A stretch of 51,167 bases of DNA from Bacillota bacterium (GCA_023411555.1 JAEYOQ010000054.1:1-51167); one strand, 5' to 3'. Counted from the first letter of the stretch, positions 25,727 to 35,442 are shown. The notes: generated by a model not told the origin, from the sequence alone. Translations and numbers: made by a program.

Positions 25727-26665
25727 TCAGATCAGTCGATTATAAAATTTCCCTTGATATGTATCCCGTTTCTTCATCTGGCTGTGTATTTGATTAAGCA
25801 CAAGCTTTTTATTACTACTCCATAGAGGGGCAAGTAATAAATTCTTGGGACCGTCGCCGGTAATCCTATGAATCACAATTTCCTCGGGGAGACGTTCAAT
25901 GCAGGAGATGACAATATCGACATAGGCATCTAGGGTGAGCTCCTCCAGTAGACTTCCTTCTTCATAGGCATGTCCAAGATCGGTACCTTTTAATATATGC
26001 AATAACTGTAATTTAATACCTTGGACCGGAAGAGTGGATATATATTCCATGGTTTTTAACATATCATGTTTTGACTCCTTTGGCAAGCCCAGAATAGTGT
26101 GAACGATGACTGAAATACCATGCTGATAGAGTGAATGGACACACTCTTCAAAAACCCGAAGGGGATATCCTCTTCGTATAAAAGCTGCTGTATGCTCATG
26201 GATCGTTTGTAATCCAAGCTCAATCCAGACAGGCTTAATCTGATTCAGCTCTGCAAGCAGGGTAAGAACCTCTTCGTTAATACAGTCTGGTCTGGTGGCA
26301 ATGGATAGAATGACAATATCGGGGTGGTTAATTACTTCCGTGAAGATGTCTCTCAGATAATCCACTGGAGCATAGGTATTGGTATAGGCCTGAAAATAGG
26401 CAATGTATCCAGTATTCTCAGGGTGGGCCAGTTTGGAAGAGATTCTGGCCTTTGCATCCTCTATTTGCTCATTCATATCCTGCCGAAAACTTGCAGCAAA
26501 ATCTCCTGAGCCGCCTTCGGAACAGAAGATACAACCGCGGGTATCCAAGGTACCATCCCTATTGGGGCAGGTCATTCCACCGTTCAAAGACAGCTTATAA
26601 ATCTTTCTTCCATAGAGCCTTTTAAGCTCGTAGTCCAGCGAATGATATCGCTTCTGATCCCACAT
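25727..26665 (-). CDS. TIGR01212-family radical SAM protein (YtqA/YhcC-like)
   Basis: 312 residues. The family-specific cluster motif C-P-N-R-D-G-T-x5-G-C-I-F-C (about 32-48) supplies the three cysteines for the 4Fe-4S centre. It is followed by SGDF, GYIAYFQAYTNTYAP, and ELGLQTIHEHTAAFIRRGY typical of TIGR01212. The reaction is not established from sequence. A consensus promoter (26716-26744) precedes it, and DUF4364 follows closely. Confidence 0.92.
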   Translation of the reverse strand: MWDQKRYHSLDYELKRLYGRKIYKLSLNGGMTCPNRDGTLDTRGCIFCSEGGSGDFAASFRQDMNEQIEDAKARISSKLAHPENTGYIAYFQAYTNTYAPVDYLRDIFTEVINHPDIVILSIATRPDCINEEVLTLLAELNQIKPVWIELGLQTIHEHTAAFIRRGYPLRVFEECVHSLYQHGISVIVHTILGLPKESKHDMLKTMEYISTLPVQGIKLQLLHILKGTDLGHAYEEGSLLEELTLDAYVDIVISCIERLPEEIVIHRITGDGPKNLLLAPLWSSNKKLVLNQIHSQMKKRDTYQGKFYNRLI

Positions 26666-26715
26666 TTTACTCTCTACTTTCTAATTTATTGATACCTTTA
26701 TCAAGCTATATAGAT

Positions 26716-26744
26716 ATCATAACACTCTGAAAAGGGTTAATCAA
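26716..26744 (-). promoter_or_regulatory. Sigma-A promoter of radical SAM/DUF4364 operon
   Basis: Minus strand TTGATT, 17 nt, TATGAT, about 50 nt before the start. Confidence 0.7.
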
Positions 26745-26925
26745 GAGTCTGGGATTAAATGAAACAGGTGTACCGGTAATTGAAATGGGGTTTCACAACC
26801 CAGATCATGATTATAAGGCTCGATTATTATAAACAAAAGTCTTAAATTCAAGCTTCATTATGACTTATAGATATACAAAGTAAAATAAAGGAAAAATATA
26901 GGAATAATAATGAGATAGAAAATAC

Positions 26926-26954
26926 TTTTCAATCGAAATCAGTTGATGTATAAT
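26926..26954 (+). promoter_or_regulatory. Probable rho promoter
   Basis: TTTTCA, 17 nt, TATAAT (perfect -10). Start about 26961, leaving a roughly 105-nt leader. Confidence 0.5.
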
Positions 26955-27067
26955 AAAATATCATATTAGGATAATCTATGGATAATTCCATCATGTAGTA
27001 ATTCTGTATCATTTCTATATCATAATTCCGTAAGAGAATCCAATCTAAGAGAAAAGGAGCTGTAGTT

Positions 27068-28456
27068 ATGAGTAATCAGTATGATTCAATGACTCTTGTC
27101 AATTTACGAGAGATGGCAAAGGAAAAGGGACTAAAAAACATAACCACTATGAAGAAAAGTGAATTGATTGAGGCATTATTAAAGGTTGCTTCTGAGAAAG
27201 CGCCGGTTCAGACTGAAAAGCAGGAGATTAAGACAGCAGAGACAACAACAGAGCAGATTTCTGTTACGGGACATGAAGAAAGAAAGCCTTCTGCAAGTAC
27301 GAACCAGAGTGAACTGGATCAACTGGACAGCGGAGAGACAAAGGTTGGTATACTGGAGGTCCTTCCGGATGGATACGGTTTCATTCGCTGTGATAACTAT
27401 CTTCCGGGAGAAAATGATGTATATGTGTCACCGGCACAAATTAGAAGATTTAATCTTAAGACCGGAGATATTGTATCCGGTAATACAAAGATTCGTAGTC
27501 AGACTGAGAAATTCAGTGCGTTATTATTTATAAAGAGCGTCAATGGTTTTCATCCGGCAGAGGCTCAGAAGAGAAAGCGTTTTGAAGACCTGACACCGGT
27601 TTTTCCAAATCAGAGAATCCATCTTGAGACACCGGGAGCCGGAGTATCTATGAGAATGGTAGACTTAGTATCTCCGATCGGCAAGGGACAAAGAGGTATG
27701 ATTGTCTCCCAACCAAAGACAGGTAAGACAACCTTACTGAAGCAGATTGCTAAGGCGGTTACCAAAAATCACCCGGAGATGAAGTTAATCATTTTATTGA
27801 TTGATGAGCGTCCGGAGGAGGTAACCGATATTAAGGAATCAATCGAAGGAAAGAATGTAGAGGTGATCTATTCTACCTTCGATGAGCTTCCTGAGAATCA
27901 CAAAAGAGTATCAGAGATGGTAATCGAGCGGGCCAAGAGACTTGTCGAACACAAGCAGGATGTTATCATATTGTTGGATAGTATAACCCGTCTGGCCAGA
28001 GCCTACAACCTGACGGTACAGCCGAGCGGCAGGACCTTATCTGGTGGTCTTGATCCGGCAGCACTTCATATGCCTAAAAAATTCTTTGGTGCAGCGAGAT
28101 GTATGAGAGAGGGAGGAAGTCTTACCATACTAGCTACGGCCTTAGTAGACACCGGAAGCAGAATGGATGATGTGGTATTCGAGGAATTCAAGGGGACTGG
28201 TAATATGGAATTGGTTCTGGACCGCAGCTTGTCTGAGAAGCGTATCTTCCCTGCAATAGACTTACCAAGATCTAGTACAAGAAGAGAGGATCTGTTATTA
28301 ACTCAGCCTGAGTTAGAGGCTACCTACCTGATGCGTAAGGCTCTGGGAGGAATGAAGTCAGAGGAAGCGTTGGAACGCATCATTGATATGTTCCTTCGAA
28401 CCAAGACGAATGTTGAATTCATCGAGACGATTAAGAAAACTAAAATTGTTTTTTAA
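27068..28456 (+). CDS. rho: Transcription termination factor Rho
   Basis: 462 residues. Rho_N SAP-like domain (about 5-40), a Glu/Thr/Gln-rich linker (about 42-90) that makes it longer than E. coli Rho, the cold-shock-like RNA-binding domain (VGILEVLPDGYGFIR, about 95-165), and the ATPase with Walker A SQPKTGKTTL and Walker B IILLDSITRLARAYN. It is a hexameric RNA helicase that ends transcription. AAAAGGAG precedes the ATG. rpmE follows with its own promoter. Confidence 0.97.
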   Translation: MSNQYDSMTLVNLREMAKEKGLKNITTMKKSELIEALLKVASEKAPVQTEKQEIKTAETTTEQISVTGHEERKPSASTNQSELDQLDSGETKVGILEVLPDGYGFIRCDNYLPGENDVYVSPAQIRRFNLKTGDIVSGNTKIRSQTEKFSALLFIKSVNGFHPAEAQKRKRFEDLTPVFPNQRIHLETPGAGVSMRMVDLVSPIGKGQRGMIVSQPKTGKTTLLKQIAKAVTKNHPEMKLIILLIDERPEEVTDIKESIEGKNVEVIYSTFDELPENHKRVSEMVIERAKRLVEHKQDVIILLDSITRLARAYNLTVQPSGRTLSGGLDPAALHMPKKFFGAARCMREGGSLTILATALVDTGSRMDDVVFEEFKGTGNMELVLDRSLSEKRIFPAIDLPRSSTRREDLLLTQPELEATYLMRKALGGMKSEEALERIIDMFLRTKTNVEFIETIKKTKIVF

Positions 28457-28459
28457 GTA

Positions 28460-28488
28460 TTGCACTTGAGAATAACCTATGCTATAAT
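28460..28488 (+). promoter_or_regulatory. Promoter for rpmE
   Basis: TTGCAC, 17 nt, TATAAT, about 75 nt before the rpmE ATG. The -10 box is perfect; the -35 box matches only the first three bases. Confidence 0.55.
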
Positions 28489-28563
28489 AATAAAGCTGTT
28501 TATTAAATTGGAATTATTATAATGCCAATAGATAAAACTATTCGATTATAAAGAGGTGAAAAC

Positions 28564-28773
28564 ATGAAAGAAGGAATCCATCCCAAATATCATCAGGCTA
28601 AAGTTGTTTGCAACTGCGGTAACGAATTTGTAACAGGATCAACTAAGGAAGATATCCACGTAGAAATCTGCTCCAAGTGTCATTCATTCTACACCGGACA
28701 GGTTAAGGCTGCTGCTGCTCGTGGTGCAATTGATAAATTCAACCGTAGATATGGTTTAGGCCAGAATAATTAA
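28564..28773 (+). CDS. rpmE: 50S ribosomal protein L31, zinc form
   Basis: 69 residues. MKEGIHPKYHQ start and the cysteine pairs CNC and CSKC (about residues 16-18 and 37-40) identify the zinc-binding (C+) form rather than the zinc-free paralogue, which is induced under zinc starvation in other bacteria. AAAGAGGTG precedes the start. Two hairpins, the second a terminator, follow. Confidence 0.97.
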   Translation: MKEGIHPKYHQAKVVCNCGNEFVTGSTKEDIHVEICSKCHSFYTGQVKAAAARGAIDKFNRRYGLGQNN

Positions 28774-28802
28774 TAGATATAACTGTTAATTATCATTCTA
28801 TG

Positions 28803-28890
28803 CAAGTGAATTGGTTTCCGATTCGACTTGAGCGTAAGACAATTTAAGCATTTAAAATTGGGTTGAGGTATACTTCCTCAGCCTATTTTT
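28803..28890 (+). terminator. Tandem hairpins with terminator after rpmE
   Basis: Hairpin 28803-28830 (CAAGTGAATTGG with CCGATTCGACTTG, one bulge) precedes a second stem 28854-28890 (TTGGGTTGAGG with CCTCAGCCTA) that runs into ATTTTT. The second is the terminator. Confidence 0.75.
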
Positions 28891-29065
28891 AAATACTTTA
28901 GTTATAGTGTTACAAAAACCATACGTATATTTAAATTGCTAAGCTTCTATTATTGATTCGAGTGGGAAACTGGCTTTTATTGGTTTGTTATGATATATTA
29001 CATATAGTGTTAGTAGCAGATTACATGGTAGAAATACGAGTATGGAGAAAGGTTCGGGTGCTAAA

Positions 29066-30598
29066 ATGAAACCATCGGGAATTGGGGGCATGGCCGTTAT
29101 GGAAGGCGTTATGATGAAGAACAAAGACAAATACGCCGTTGCCGTACGTAAGCCGGATAATGAAATTGCAGTTGAGATAAATGCTCATAAAGATTTTTCT
29201 GATAAGGTGAAGCTTTTTAAATTGCCGGTATTTCGTGGGATGCTGGCCTTCGTTGATTCCATGATTATTGGGGTGAAGGTATTGAATTATTCCACCAGCT
29301 TCTTTGATGAAGAGGATGAGCAAGCCAGCAATAAGAATAAAGGAAATAAGCAAAGTAATGAGGATGATGATTTTATTGTCGAGGAGGTAGCTGCTCCACG
29401 TTCTGGACAGGACAAAATCGCCAGTGAGAAGACCAACGATTTTAGGAAATCAGATAAGCTTAATGGATTGCTTATGATATTGGCGGTATTAATTTCTATT
29501 GCTATGAGTGTTGCTTTATTTATGGTACTTCCCGTCCTTTTAACTAATTTTATTACCCAGTTCATCGAGAATCGATATACGATTTTATTCATTGAGGGTT
29601 TAGTTCGCCTTGCTATCTTCATCGGATATGTCTTGCTAGCTTCTAGGATGAATGAGATTAAAAGAGTATTTATGTATCATGGAGCCGAGCACAAGACAAT
29701 CAACTGTCTGGAGAACGGCTTTGAGCTTACTGTAGAGAATGTCAGGTGGCAGTCAAGGCAGCATAAACGCTGCGGCACTAGCTTTATGTTATTTGTTATC
29801 TTAATCAGTCTTGTTTTCTTTATGTTTATGCCTGTAGACAGACTTATATTTAAGATATTATCCCGGATTATCCTTATTCCCTTCATTGCCGGAGTGTCAT
29901 ATGAAATCATCCGTCTTGCCGGTAAGAGCGAGAATAAATTGGTTCAGGTGCTCAGTCAGCCTGGATTATGGATGCAAGGTCTTACTACAAAGGAACCGGA
30001 TGATGCTATGATAGAGGTTGCAATACAAAGCTTTAGTGCGGTATTTGATTGGAAAGAGTTCTTGAAAACCTCTACAGATAATCAAAGAAAGAAGCCTGCC
30101 TCAAAAGGAAAGAATGCAAAGCAATCCTCCCAAAAGCAATCTTCATCTAAACCAAGCGGAGCTAATCAAACATCCACCAAGAAAGCAGAAGTAAAGCAGT
30201 CTGTAACGAAGCAGGTTACTGATGCGAAGCAATTAGATGTTAATCTGGTTGCCGATATGAATACCAAGCTGAACAAACAACCGATAGAAAGCAAGCAGGC
30301 TGCTAAGAGCAGCGAGAAAAAATCGCGTATCGAGGTGAAGCCGCAGGTTGGAGGATTGGCCTATACTGGGAAGGTGGAAAGTGATAAGAAAATCTCTGCT
30401 ACACCTCAGAGGGCGAATAAGTCTCAGGTGGATGATATCAGCGATAAACAGCGCGAGGACCATCATAACACCATAGTACGCAATAAAGGTATGACTGAGG
30501 TCAACTTTAAACCAGACGTCAGGGTAATAGACGATGATGAGGATGACGAGATCTTAATGGCCCTTGATAAGTTCTTTGATGATAAGAAAAGCAAATAG
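29066..30598 (+). CDS. DUF1385 (YqhQ-like) membrane protein with long polar tail
   Basis: 510 residues. Residues 1-330 match DUF1385/YqhQ: GGMAVMEGVMM near the start, LPVFRGMLAFVDSMIIGVKVLNYS, four or so membrane helices, YHGAEHKTINCLENG and KRCGTSFM. A roughly 190-residue tail rich in Lys, Ser, Gln and Asp with no hydrophobic segment has no counterpart in the shorter B. subtilis protein. The His-containing motifs suggest a metal site; the function is unknown. A start at 29042 is possible, but it lacks a ribosome site and 29066 matches the family start better. It precedes prmC and prfA, a conserved clostridial neighbourhood. Confidence 0.85.
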   Translation: MKPSGIGGMAVMEGVMMKNKDKYAVAVRKPDNEIAVEINAHKDFSDKVKLFKLPVFRGMLAFVDSMIIGVKVLNYSTSFFDEEDEQASNKNKGNKQSNEDDDFIVEEVAAPRSGQDKIASEKTNDFRKSDKLNGLLMILAVLISIAMSVALFMVLPVLLTNFITQFIENRYTILFIEGLVRLAIFIGYVLLASRMNEIKRVFMYHGAEHKTINCLENGFELTVENVRWQSRQHKRCGTSFMLFVILISLVFFMFMPVDRLIFKILSRIILIPFIAGVSYEIIRLAGKSENKLVQVLSQPGLWMQGLTTKEPDDAMIEVAIQSFSAVFDWKEFLKTSTDNQRKKPASKGKNAKQSSQKQSSSKPSGANQTSTKKAEVKQSVTKQVTDAKQLDVNLVADMNTKLNKQPIESKQAAKSSEKKSRIEVKPQVGGLAYTGKVESDKKISATPQRANKSQVDDISDKQREDHHNTIVRNKGMTEVNFKPDVRVIDDDEDDEILMALDKFFDDKKSK

Positions 30599-30670
30599 CT
30601 TGTAGGTAGGCATGACATAATAAGTGTGCATGCATCAAGTGGTCTTACAGGGAATGGAAGAGGATTATAA

Positions 30671-31501
30671 ATGAGCACTTATAACCAACTATTGCAGACC
30701 GGGCGCGTATTACTGAAGGAACATAAGATAGCAGATGCAGATTTGGATGCATGGTATCTGCTGGCTCATGTATTTAAGATGAAGCGGACGGATCTACTAC
30801 TGAAGGGTAACCAGTCGGCCGATGAGGAAGGGGAAAAACACTATCTTGAATTACTGGAACGACGTAGCACCCATATACCATTGCAGCATATTCTTGGTAG
30901 CCAGGAATTCATGGGTCTAGAGTTTAAAGTGACCAAAGATGTACTGGTACCCAGACAGGATACGGAGCTTCTGGTAGAAGAGGTACTAAAATACAGTGAA
31001 GATAAATCGGTGTTGGATATGTGCACAGGCTCCGGCTGTATCATCATAAGTCTTGCAAAGCTAGGGAGAATAAAGTATGGGGTTGGTGTTGATCTCTCAG
31101 AGAAAGCCTTGGCGGTCGCGGCTGAAAATGCTGATAAGCACCAGGTGAAGGTTGAACTTATACGAAGTGATTTGTTTGACCGTGTACATGGAAGCTACGA
31201 TATTATCGTATCCAACCCACCCTATATCCCTTCAGAGGATATAGAGGCTCTGATGCCAGAGGTAAGGGATTATGAGCCTAGAATGGCTTTGGATGGAAGT
31301 AGCGACGGTCTTAAGTTTTATCGAAGCATCAGCAAAGCAGCTAAGGAGCGATTGAATCACGGAGGTTTGATTTTTTATGAAATAGGATATAATCAAGGTG
31401 AAGCTGTGAAGGAAATATTAACGGAGGAAGGTCTTACCGATGTAATAATAAAGAAGGATTTGAGTGGGCTTGACCGTATAGTAGCAGCAAGAAGACCATA
31501 G
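30671..31501 (+). CDS. prmC: Release factor glutamine methyltransferase
   Basis: 276 residues. N-terminal helical domain that holds the release factor (about 1-75), then the SAM fold with VLDMCTGSGCIIISLA and the catalytic NPPY (182-185). It methylates the GGQ glutamine of RF1 and RF2. Its substrate gene prfA lies directly downstream. GGAAGAGG precedes the start. Confidence 0.96.
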   Translation: MSTYNQLLQTGRVLLKEHKIADADLDAWYLLAHVFKMKRTDLLLKGNQSADEEGEKHYLELLERRSTHIPLQHILGSQEFMGLEFKVTKDVLVPRQDTELLVEEVLKYSEDKSVLDMCTGSGCIIISLAKLGRIKYGVGVDLSEKALAVAAENADKHQVKVELIRSDLFDRVHGSYDIIVSNPPYIPSEDIEALMPEVRDYEPRMALDGSSDGLKFYRSISKAAKERLNHGGLIFYEIGYNQGEAVKEILTEEGLTDVIIKKDLSGLDRIVAARRP

Positions 31502-31562
31502 ATGATGTGGTGACTCAAAGATGCTTGTGCCCATAAGGATTGCAGCGGAATAGATAAAATAG

Positions 31563-31585
31563 TGTGAAGACAAAATGTTTTCACA
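31563..31585 (+). other. Hairpin between prmC and prfA
   Basis: TGTGAAGACA pairs with TGTTTTCACA around AAA (10 bp with one wobble). No T run follows, so it is more likely a processing or regulatory hairpin than a terminator. Confidence 0.5.
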
Positions 31586-31670
31586 TATACAATTATGCTC
31601 TGCGAAATGAGAAAACTAGGATATTCTCAGATTGAGTTTGCAGATTTTGAAGAAAGGCATGGTTATTATT

Positions 31671-32744
31671 ATGTTTGATAAATTAGAGGATCTTCTGATT
31701 CGCTTTCAGGAAATTGAAGATGAGATGATGAGCCCAGACGTCTTGAACGATCAGAAGAATTATATGAAGCTTCGTAAGGAACATTCTGATTTGAGTGAAA
31801 TCGTCGAGAAATATAAGGAGTATAAGTCGAACCAGAAAAGTATTGAGGATAGTCTTGCTCTACTGGAGGAAGAAAGCGACGATGAGCTGCGCGAGCTTGC
31901 TAAGGAAGAACTGAATGAGTGTAAACAGAGGGCTCCTAAGCTGGAAGAAGAGTTGAAGATTTTATTACTTCCTAAGGATCCCAATGATGAGAAGAATGTA
32001 ATCGTAGAAATCAGAGGCGGAGCCGGCGGAGATGAGGCAGCCTTATTTGCGGCAGAGCTATATCGTATGTATGTAATGTATGCGGAGCGTAACCGCTGGA
32101 AGATTGATGTCATGAACATAAATGAGAATGGAATTGGCGGCTTCAAGGAAGTAGTATTCATGATAAATGGTAAAGGTGCTTACTCCAAGCTGAAATATGA
32201 GAGTGGTGTACATCGTGTACAGCGTGTTCCGGTAACAGAATCCGGTGGACGAATTCATACCTCCACCTCTACCGTAGCAATTATGCCGGAGGCAGAAGAG
32301 GTGGATGTGGAGCTTGATCTTAATGATTGTAAGTTTGATGTGTTCCGTTCCTCCGGTAACGGCGGTCAGTGCGTTAATACCACAGACTCAGCAGTTCGAT
32401 TGACTCATATTCCTACTGGGATTGTAATCTCCTGTCAGGATGAAAAATCACAGCTGAAGAATAAGGATAAGGCAATTCGTGTACTACGTGCAAAGCTTTA
32501 TGACCTGGAGTTAGAGAAGGCCCGTAATGCAGAGGCAGAGGCGAGGAAGAGCCAGGTTGGTACCGGTGACCGTTCAGAGAAGATCAGAACTTACAACTTC
32601 CCTCAGGGACGTGTAACCGATCATAGAATCAACTTAACCATATACCAAATCGATAAGGTTATGGATGGTGATCTTGATTTTATTATTGACAGCCTGATTG
32701 CGGCCGATCAGGCAGCGAAGCTGAGTAACTTGCAAGAAGCCTAA
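31671..32744 (+). CDS. prfA: Peptide chain release factor 1
   Basis: 357 residues, the usual RF1 length from this start. The tripeptide anticodon PVT (187-189, PxT type) identifies RF1 (UAA/UAG) rather than RF2, and GGQ (231-233) is the peptidyl-tRNA hydrolysis motif. The start is the ATG at 31671 behind GAAAGG; the frame extends to 31632, adding 13 non-conserved residues. The GGQ is the substrate of the upstream prmC product. Confidence 0.97.
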   Translation: MFDKLEDLLIRFQEIEDEMMSPDVLNDQKNYMKLRKEHSDLSEIVEKYKEYKSNQKSIEDSLALLEEESDDELRELAKEELNECKQRAPKLEEELKILLLPKDPNDEKNVIVEIRGGAGGDEAALFAAELYRMYVMYAERNRWKIDVMNINENGIGGFKEVVFMINGKGAYSKLKYESGVHRVQRVPVTESGGRIHTSTSTVAIMPEAEEVDVELDLNDCKFDVFRSSGNGGQCVNTTDSAVRLTHIPTGIVISCQDEKSQLKNKDKAIRVLRAKLYDLELEKARNAEAEARKSQVGTGDRSEKIRTYNFPQGRVTDHRINLTIYQIDKVMDGDLDFIIDSLIAADQAAKLSNLQEA

Positions 32745-32850
32745 TGGGAATTATGAAAAGGTATAATTTCACTAGGGTAGGTATGTTAAGTTAGTGTGAG
32801 GGTCTAAGGCTTGATTAAGGATAGGATATTATTCTATGTGAGGTTTAATA

Positions 32851-33654
32851 ATGAGACAGAAGACAGTCATAAGCAGTATGAGTAATGCCCAAGTGAAGAA
32901 CCTGACCTTATTACAGAAGAAAGCGAAGGAAAGAGAAGACCAGGGAGTCTATGTAATCGAGGGGATAAAGATGTTCGAGGAAGCCAGAGAAGCGAAGCTT
33001 CTCAAGAAGGCTTATGTGGCTGAGAGCTTTTATGAGGAGATGCAGGTTGAACATCCGAACTATTTTGATGATATAGAGTATGAAATACTTACGAATCATA
33101 TATTCAAAGAAATCTCCGAGACCAAAACGCCCCAAGGAATTATGGGTATAGTGGCTATGGCTCACTATCAGCCGGAAAATATTCTGTCACATCCAGATGC
33201 CTGCTTGCTGTTATTAGAGGATATCAGAGATCCAGGCAATCTGGGTACTATGATACGGACAGCAGAAGGGGCAGGTGTAACAGGAATTATTCTCAGTGAT
33301 TCTTCTGTAGATGTATATAACCCCAAGGTAATCCGAGCGACCATGGGGTCGATTTACCGCGTACCCTTTTATCAGGCTAAGAATTTTTATGAGCTTGTAG
33401 CGCAGGTGAAGACCCAGGGGATAGAAATATATGCAGCACATCTTCAGGGAATCCCTTACGACACGGATGGAAGCTTCCAAAGCAGATGTGCATTTCTAAT
33501 AGGAAACGAAGCAAAAGGTTTATCTGAGCAGGCGACCGAACTGGCGGATACTCTGATAAAGATCCCTATGGCAGGAAAAGTAGAGTCCTTGAATGCAGCT
33601 GTGGCTGCAGCAATATTAATGTATGAGGCAGCAAGACAGCGAAGACATAAATAG
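32851..33654 (+). CDS. TrmH/SpoU-family RNA 2'-O-methyltransferase
   Basis: 267 residues. N-terminal substrate-binding domain (about 1-100, VKNLTLLQKKAKEREDQGVYVIEGIKM) and SPOUT domain with motifs LLLEDIRDPGNLGTMIRTAEGAG, FLIGNEAKGLS and IPMAGKVESLNAAVAAAILMYE. It resembles YsgA-type proteins, which probably methylate rRNA or tRNA ribose. GTGAGG precedes the start. A terminator follows. Confidence 0.94.
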   Translation: MRQKTVISSMSNAQVKNLTLLQKKAKEREDQGVYVIEGIKMFEEAREAKLLKKAYVAESFYEEMQVEHPNYFDDIEYEILTNHIFKEISETKTPQGIMGIVAMAHYQPENILSHPDACLLLLEDIRDPGNLGTMIRTAEGAGVTGIILSDSSVDVYNPKVIRATMGSIYRVPFYQAKNFYELVAQVKTQGIEIYAAHLQGIPYDTDGSFQSRCAFLIGNEAKGLSEQATELADTLIKIPMAGKVESLNAAVAAAILMYEAARQRRHK

Positions 33655-33796
33655 CACTTATATTCCATGAGGATACTAAGAAAAGGATTTATGCTTTAAG
33701 GTGTCGCAACAGGGAACACGAAATTCTCGCGGTATGAAGGAAATCAAGAATCAGCAATTATTAATTGAATATAAAAGATTATTATATCTAAATTAT

Positions 33797-33821
33797 AGCG
33801 TGCTTTAGCACGCTTTTTTTT
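33797..33821 (+). terminator. Rho-independent terminator
   Basis: A perfect 7-bp stem AGCGTGC with GCACGCT, 4-nt loop, then a run of eight T residues. Confidence 0.94.
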
Positions 33822-33932
33822 GTTGTCAAAATTGGAATATTAAAACAAAATTAAAAAACTGTCACTTCTATTGCAGAAAGCGAATGAAACGTTTAGAATA
33901 GAGGAAAGGATAAAAGAAAGGGGGGAATGTAG

Positions 33933-34370
33933 ATGACCAATTCAATCTTATGGCTTCTGATTCTCGCAGTATTAATATTTATCGAAATTATTACACTTGG
34001 TCTGACTACAATCTGGTTCGCAGGCGGTGCATTAGTTGCATTTATAGTATCACTATTTTTTGATAACCTGTTGCTAGAAGTGATTTTGTTCCTTGCAGTG
34101 TCCATGGTTTTATTAATTTTTACACGACCGTTAGTGTTGACATACTTTAACCCGAAAAGAACTAAAACAAACTATGAGGGAGTAATCGGTAAGATCGCTA
34201 TGGTTACCGCAACGATTGATAACATGAATGCCGTTGGTCAGGTCATTGTTGACGGACAAGAATGGTCAGCAAAGGCGATGGAGGACATGGTGATAGAAAA
34301 GGGTAATAAGGTAAGGATTCATGGTATTACTGGTGTGAAACTAATTGTAAGTTTATATAAGGAGGAGTAG
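33933..34370 (+). CDS. NfeD-like membrane protein
   Basis: 145 residues: two or three hydrophobic segments (about 1-70, WLLILAVLIFIEIITLG) and a C-terminal OB-fold (about 75-145, IGKIAMVTATIDN...GQVIVDGQEWSAK). This is the short NfeD1b-like form. It has AAGGGGGG before the start and ends 2 nt before the SPFH gene. The nfeD-SPFH pair works in membrane microdomain organisation. Confidence 0.9.
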   Translation: MTNSILWLLILAVLIFIEIITLGLTTIWFAGGALVAFIVSLFFDNLLLEVILFLAVSMVLLIFTRPLVLTYFNPKRTKTNYEGVIGKIAMVTATIDNMNAVGQVIVDGQEWSAKAMEDMVIEKGNKVRIHGITGVKLIVSLYKEE

Positions 34371-34372
34371 AA

Positions 34373-35308
34373 ATGGATTTAGGACAGTTGTTAGTAATTA
34401 TTTTGGTGATATTCATATTACTTATCATTGCTTCCTGTATCAAGATAGTTCCACAGGCGAATGCATATATCGTGGAACGCCTTGGAGGATATCAGGCAAC
34501 CTGGGATGTTGGTATTCATATTAAGGTTCCTCTAATTGATAAAGTAGCCAAAAAGGTTCTCTTGAAGGAACAGGTTGTGGACTTTGCGCCTCAGCCAGTA
34601 ATTACAAAGGATAATGTAACAATGAAAATTGATACAGTAGTATTCTATCAGATAACAGATCCCAAGCTTTATACCTATGGTGTTGATAATCCATTAATGG
34701 CAATTGAGAATCTGACTGCAACAACCCTTCGTAATATCATAGGTGATCTTGAACTAGATGAGACCTTGACCTCCAGAGAAATTATTAATACAAAGATGAG
34801 AGTGACTCTCGATGTAGCGACCGATCCATGGGGAATCAAGGTGACCAGAGTAGAACTAAAGAATATTATTCCTCCGGCAGCCATTCAGGATGCCATGGAG
34901 AAGCAGATGAAGGCAGAACGTGAGAGAAGAGAGTCTATTCTCATTGCGGAAGGACAGAAAAAGTCTGCAATTCTGGTTTCGGAGGGTAGAAAGGAATCGG
35001 CCATTCTTGATGCTGAGGGTGAGAAGATGGCAGCTATTCTTCGTGCAGAGGCGAAGAAGGAAGCTACTATTCGTGAGGCGGAAGGTCAGGCCGAGGCTAC
35101 CATTGCTGTTCAGAAGGCGATGGCAGAGGGCCTTCGTTACCTGAATGAAGCAGCTCCCAGTAATGCGGTGATCCAGCTTAAGAGTTTGGAGACGTTTGAG
35201 AAGGTGGCTGATGGTAAGGCAACCAAGATTATTATTCCTTCAGAGATTCAGGGTATGGCAGGAATGGTAAAGGCTCTTACTGAAGTAGGAAAAGATGATA
35301 TAAAATAA
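34373..35308 (+). CDS. SPFH/Band 7 protein (stomatin/QmcA-like)
   Basis: 311 residues. An N-terminal membrane segment (about 5-22, LVIILVIFILLIIASC), the SPFH domain (about 25-180, VPQANAYIVERLGGYQATWDVGIHIKVP), a long Ala/Glu/Lys coiled coil (about 180-260) and a C-terminal segment. It is translationally coupled to nfeD (GGAGGAG lies in the nfeD end). Such proteins scaffold membrane domains. A strong terminator follows. Confidence 0.92.
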   Translation: MDLGQLLVIILVIFILLIIASCIKIVPQANAYIVERLGGYQATWDVGIHIKVPLIDKVAKKVLLKEQVVDFAPQPVITKDNVTMKIDTVVFYQITDPKLYTYGVDNPLMAIENLTATTLRNIIGDLELDETLTSREIINTKMRVTLDVATDPWGIKVTRVELKNIIPPAAIQDAMEKQMKAERERRESILIAEGQKKSAILVSEGRKESAILDAEGEKMAAILRAEAKKEATIREAEGQAEATIAVQKAMAEGLRYLNEAAPSNAVIQLKSLETFEKVADGKATKIIIPSEIQGMAGMVKALTEVGKDDIK

Positions 35309-35323
35309 GTAGTATAGATTGAA

Positions 35324-35368
35324 GAATGCTGCAGTGGGAATTGCTATTTCCCCCTGCAGCATTTCTTA
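35324..35368 (+). terminator. Rho-independent terminator
   Basis: GAATGCTGCAG pairs with CTGCAGCATTTC plus an inner TGGGAA/TTCCCC extension. Ends the nfeD-SPFH operon. Confidence 0.85.
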
Positions 35369-35412
35369 TGCTGTGGGAAAGCATCGTACAGATAATAACT
35401 ATTCTAGGAACT

Positions 35413-35442
35413 TTGTATCAATACGGTTAGCCAGTGTATAAT
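35413..35442 (+). promoter_or_regulatory. Possible promoter of LTA-synthase-like gene
   Basis: TTGTAT, 18 nt, TATAAT (perfect -10). A hairpin ATTAGTAA/TTACTAAT (35532-35556) lies just before the ribosome site. Confidence 0.45.

Larger units (their letters stand above)
26666..27067. other. Divergent intergenic region, radical SAM operon and rho
   Basis: 402 nt, AT-rich, with outward-facing promoters on both strands (26716-26744 minus, 26926-26954 plus) and a leader of about 105 nt before rho. No gene or strong hairpin seen in the leader. Confidence 0.6.
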
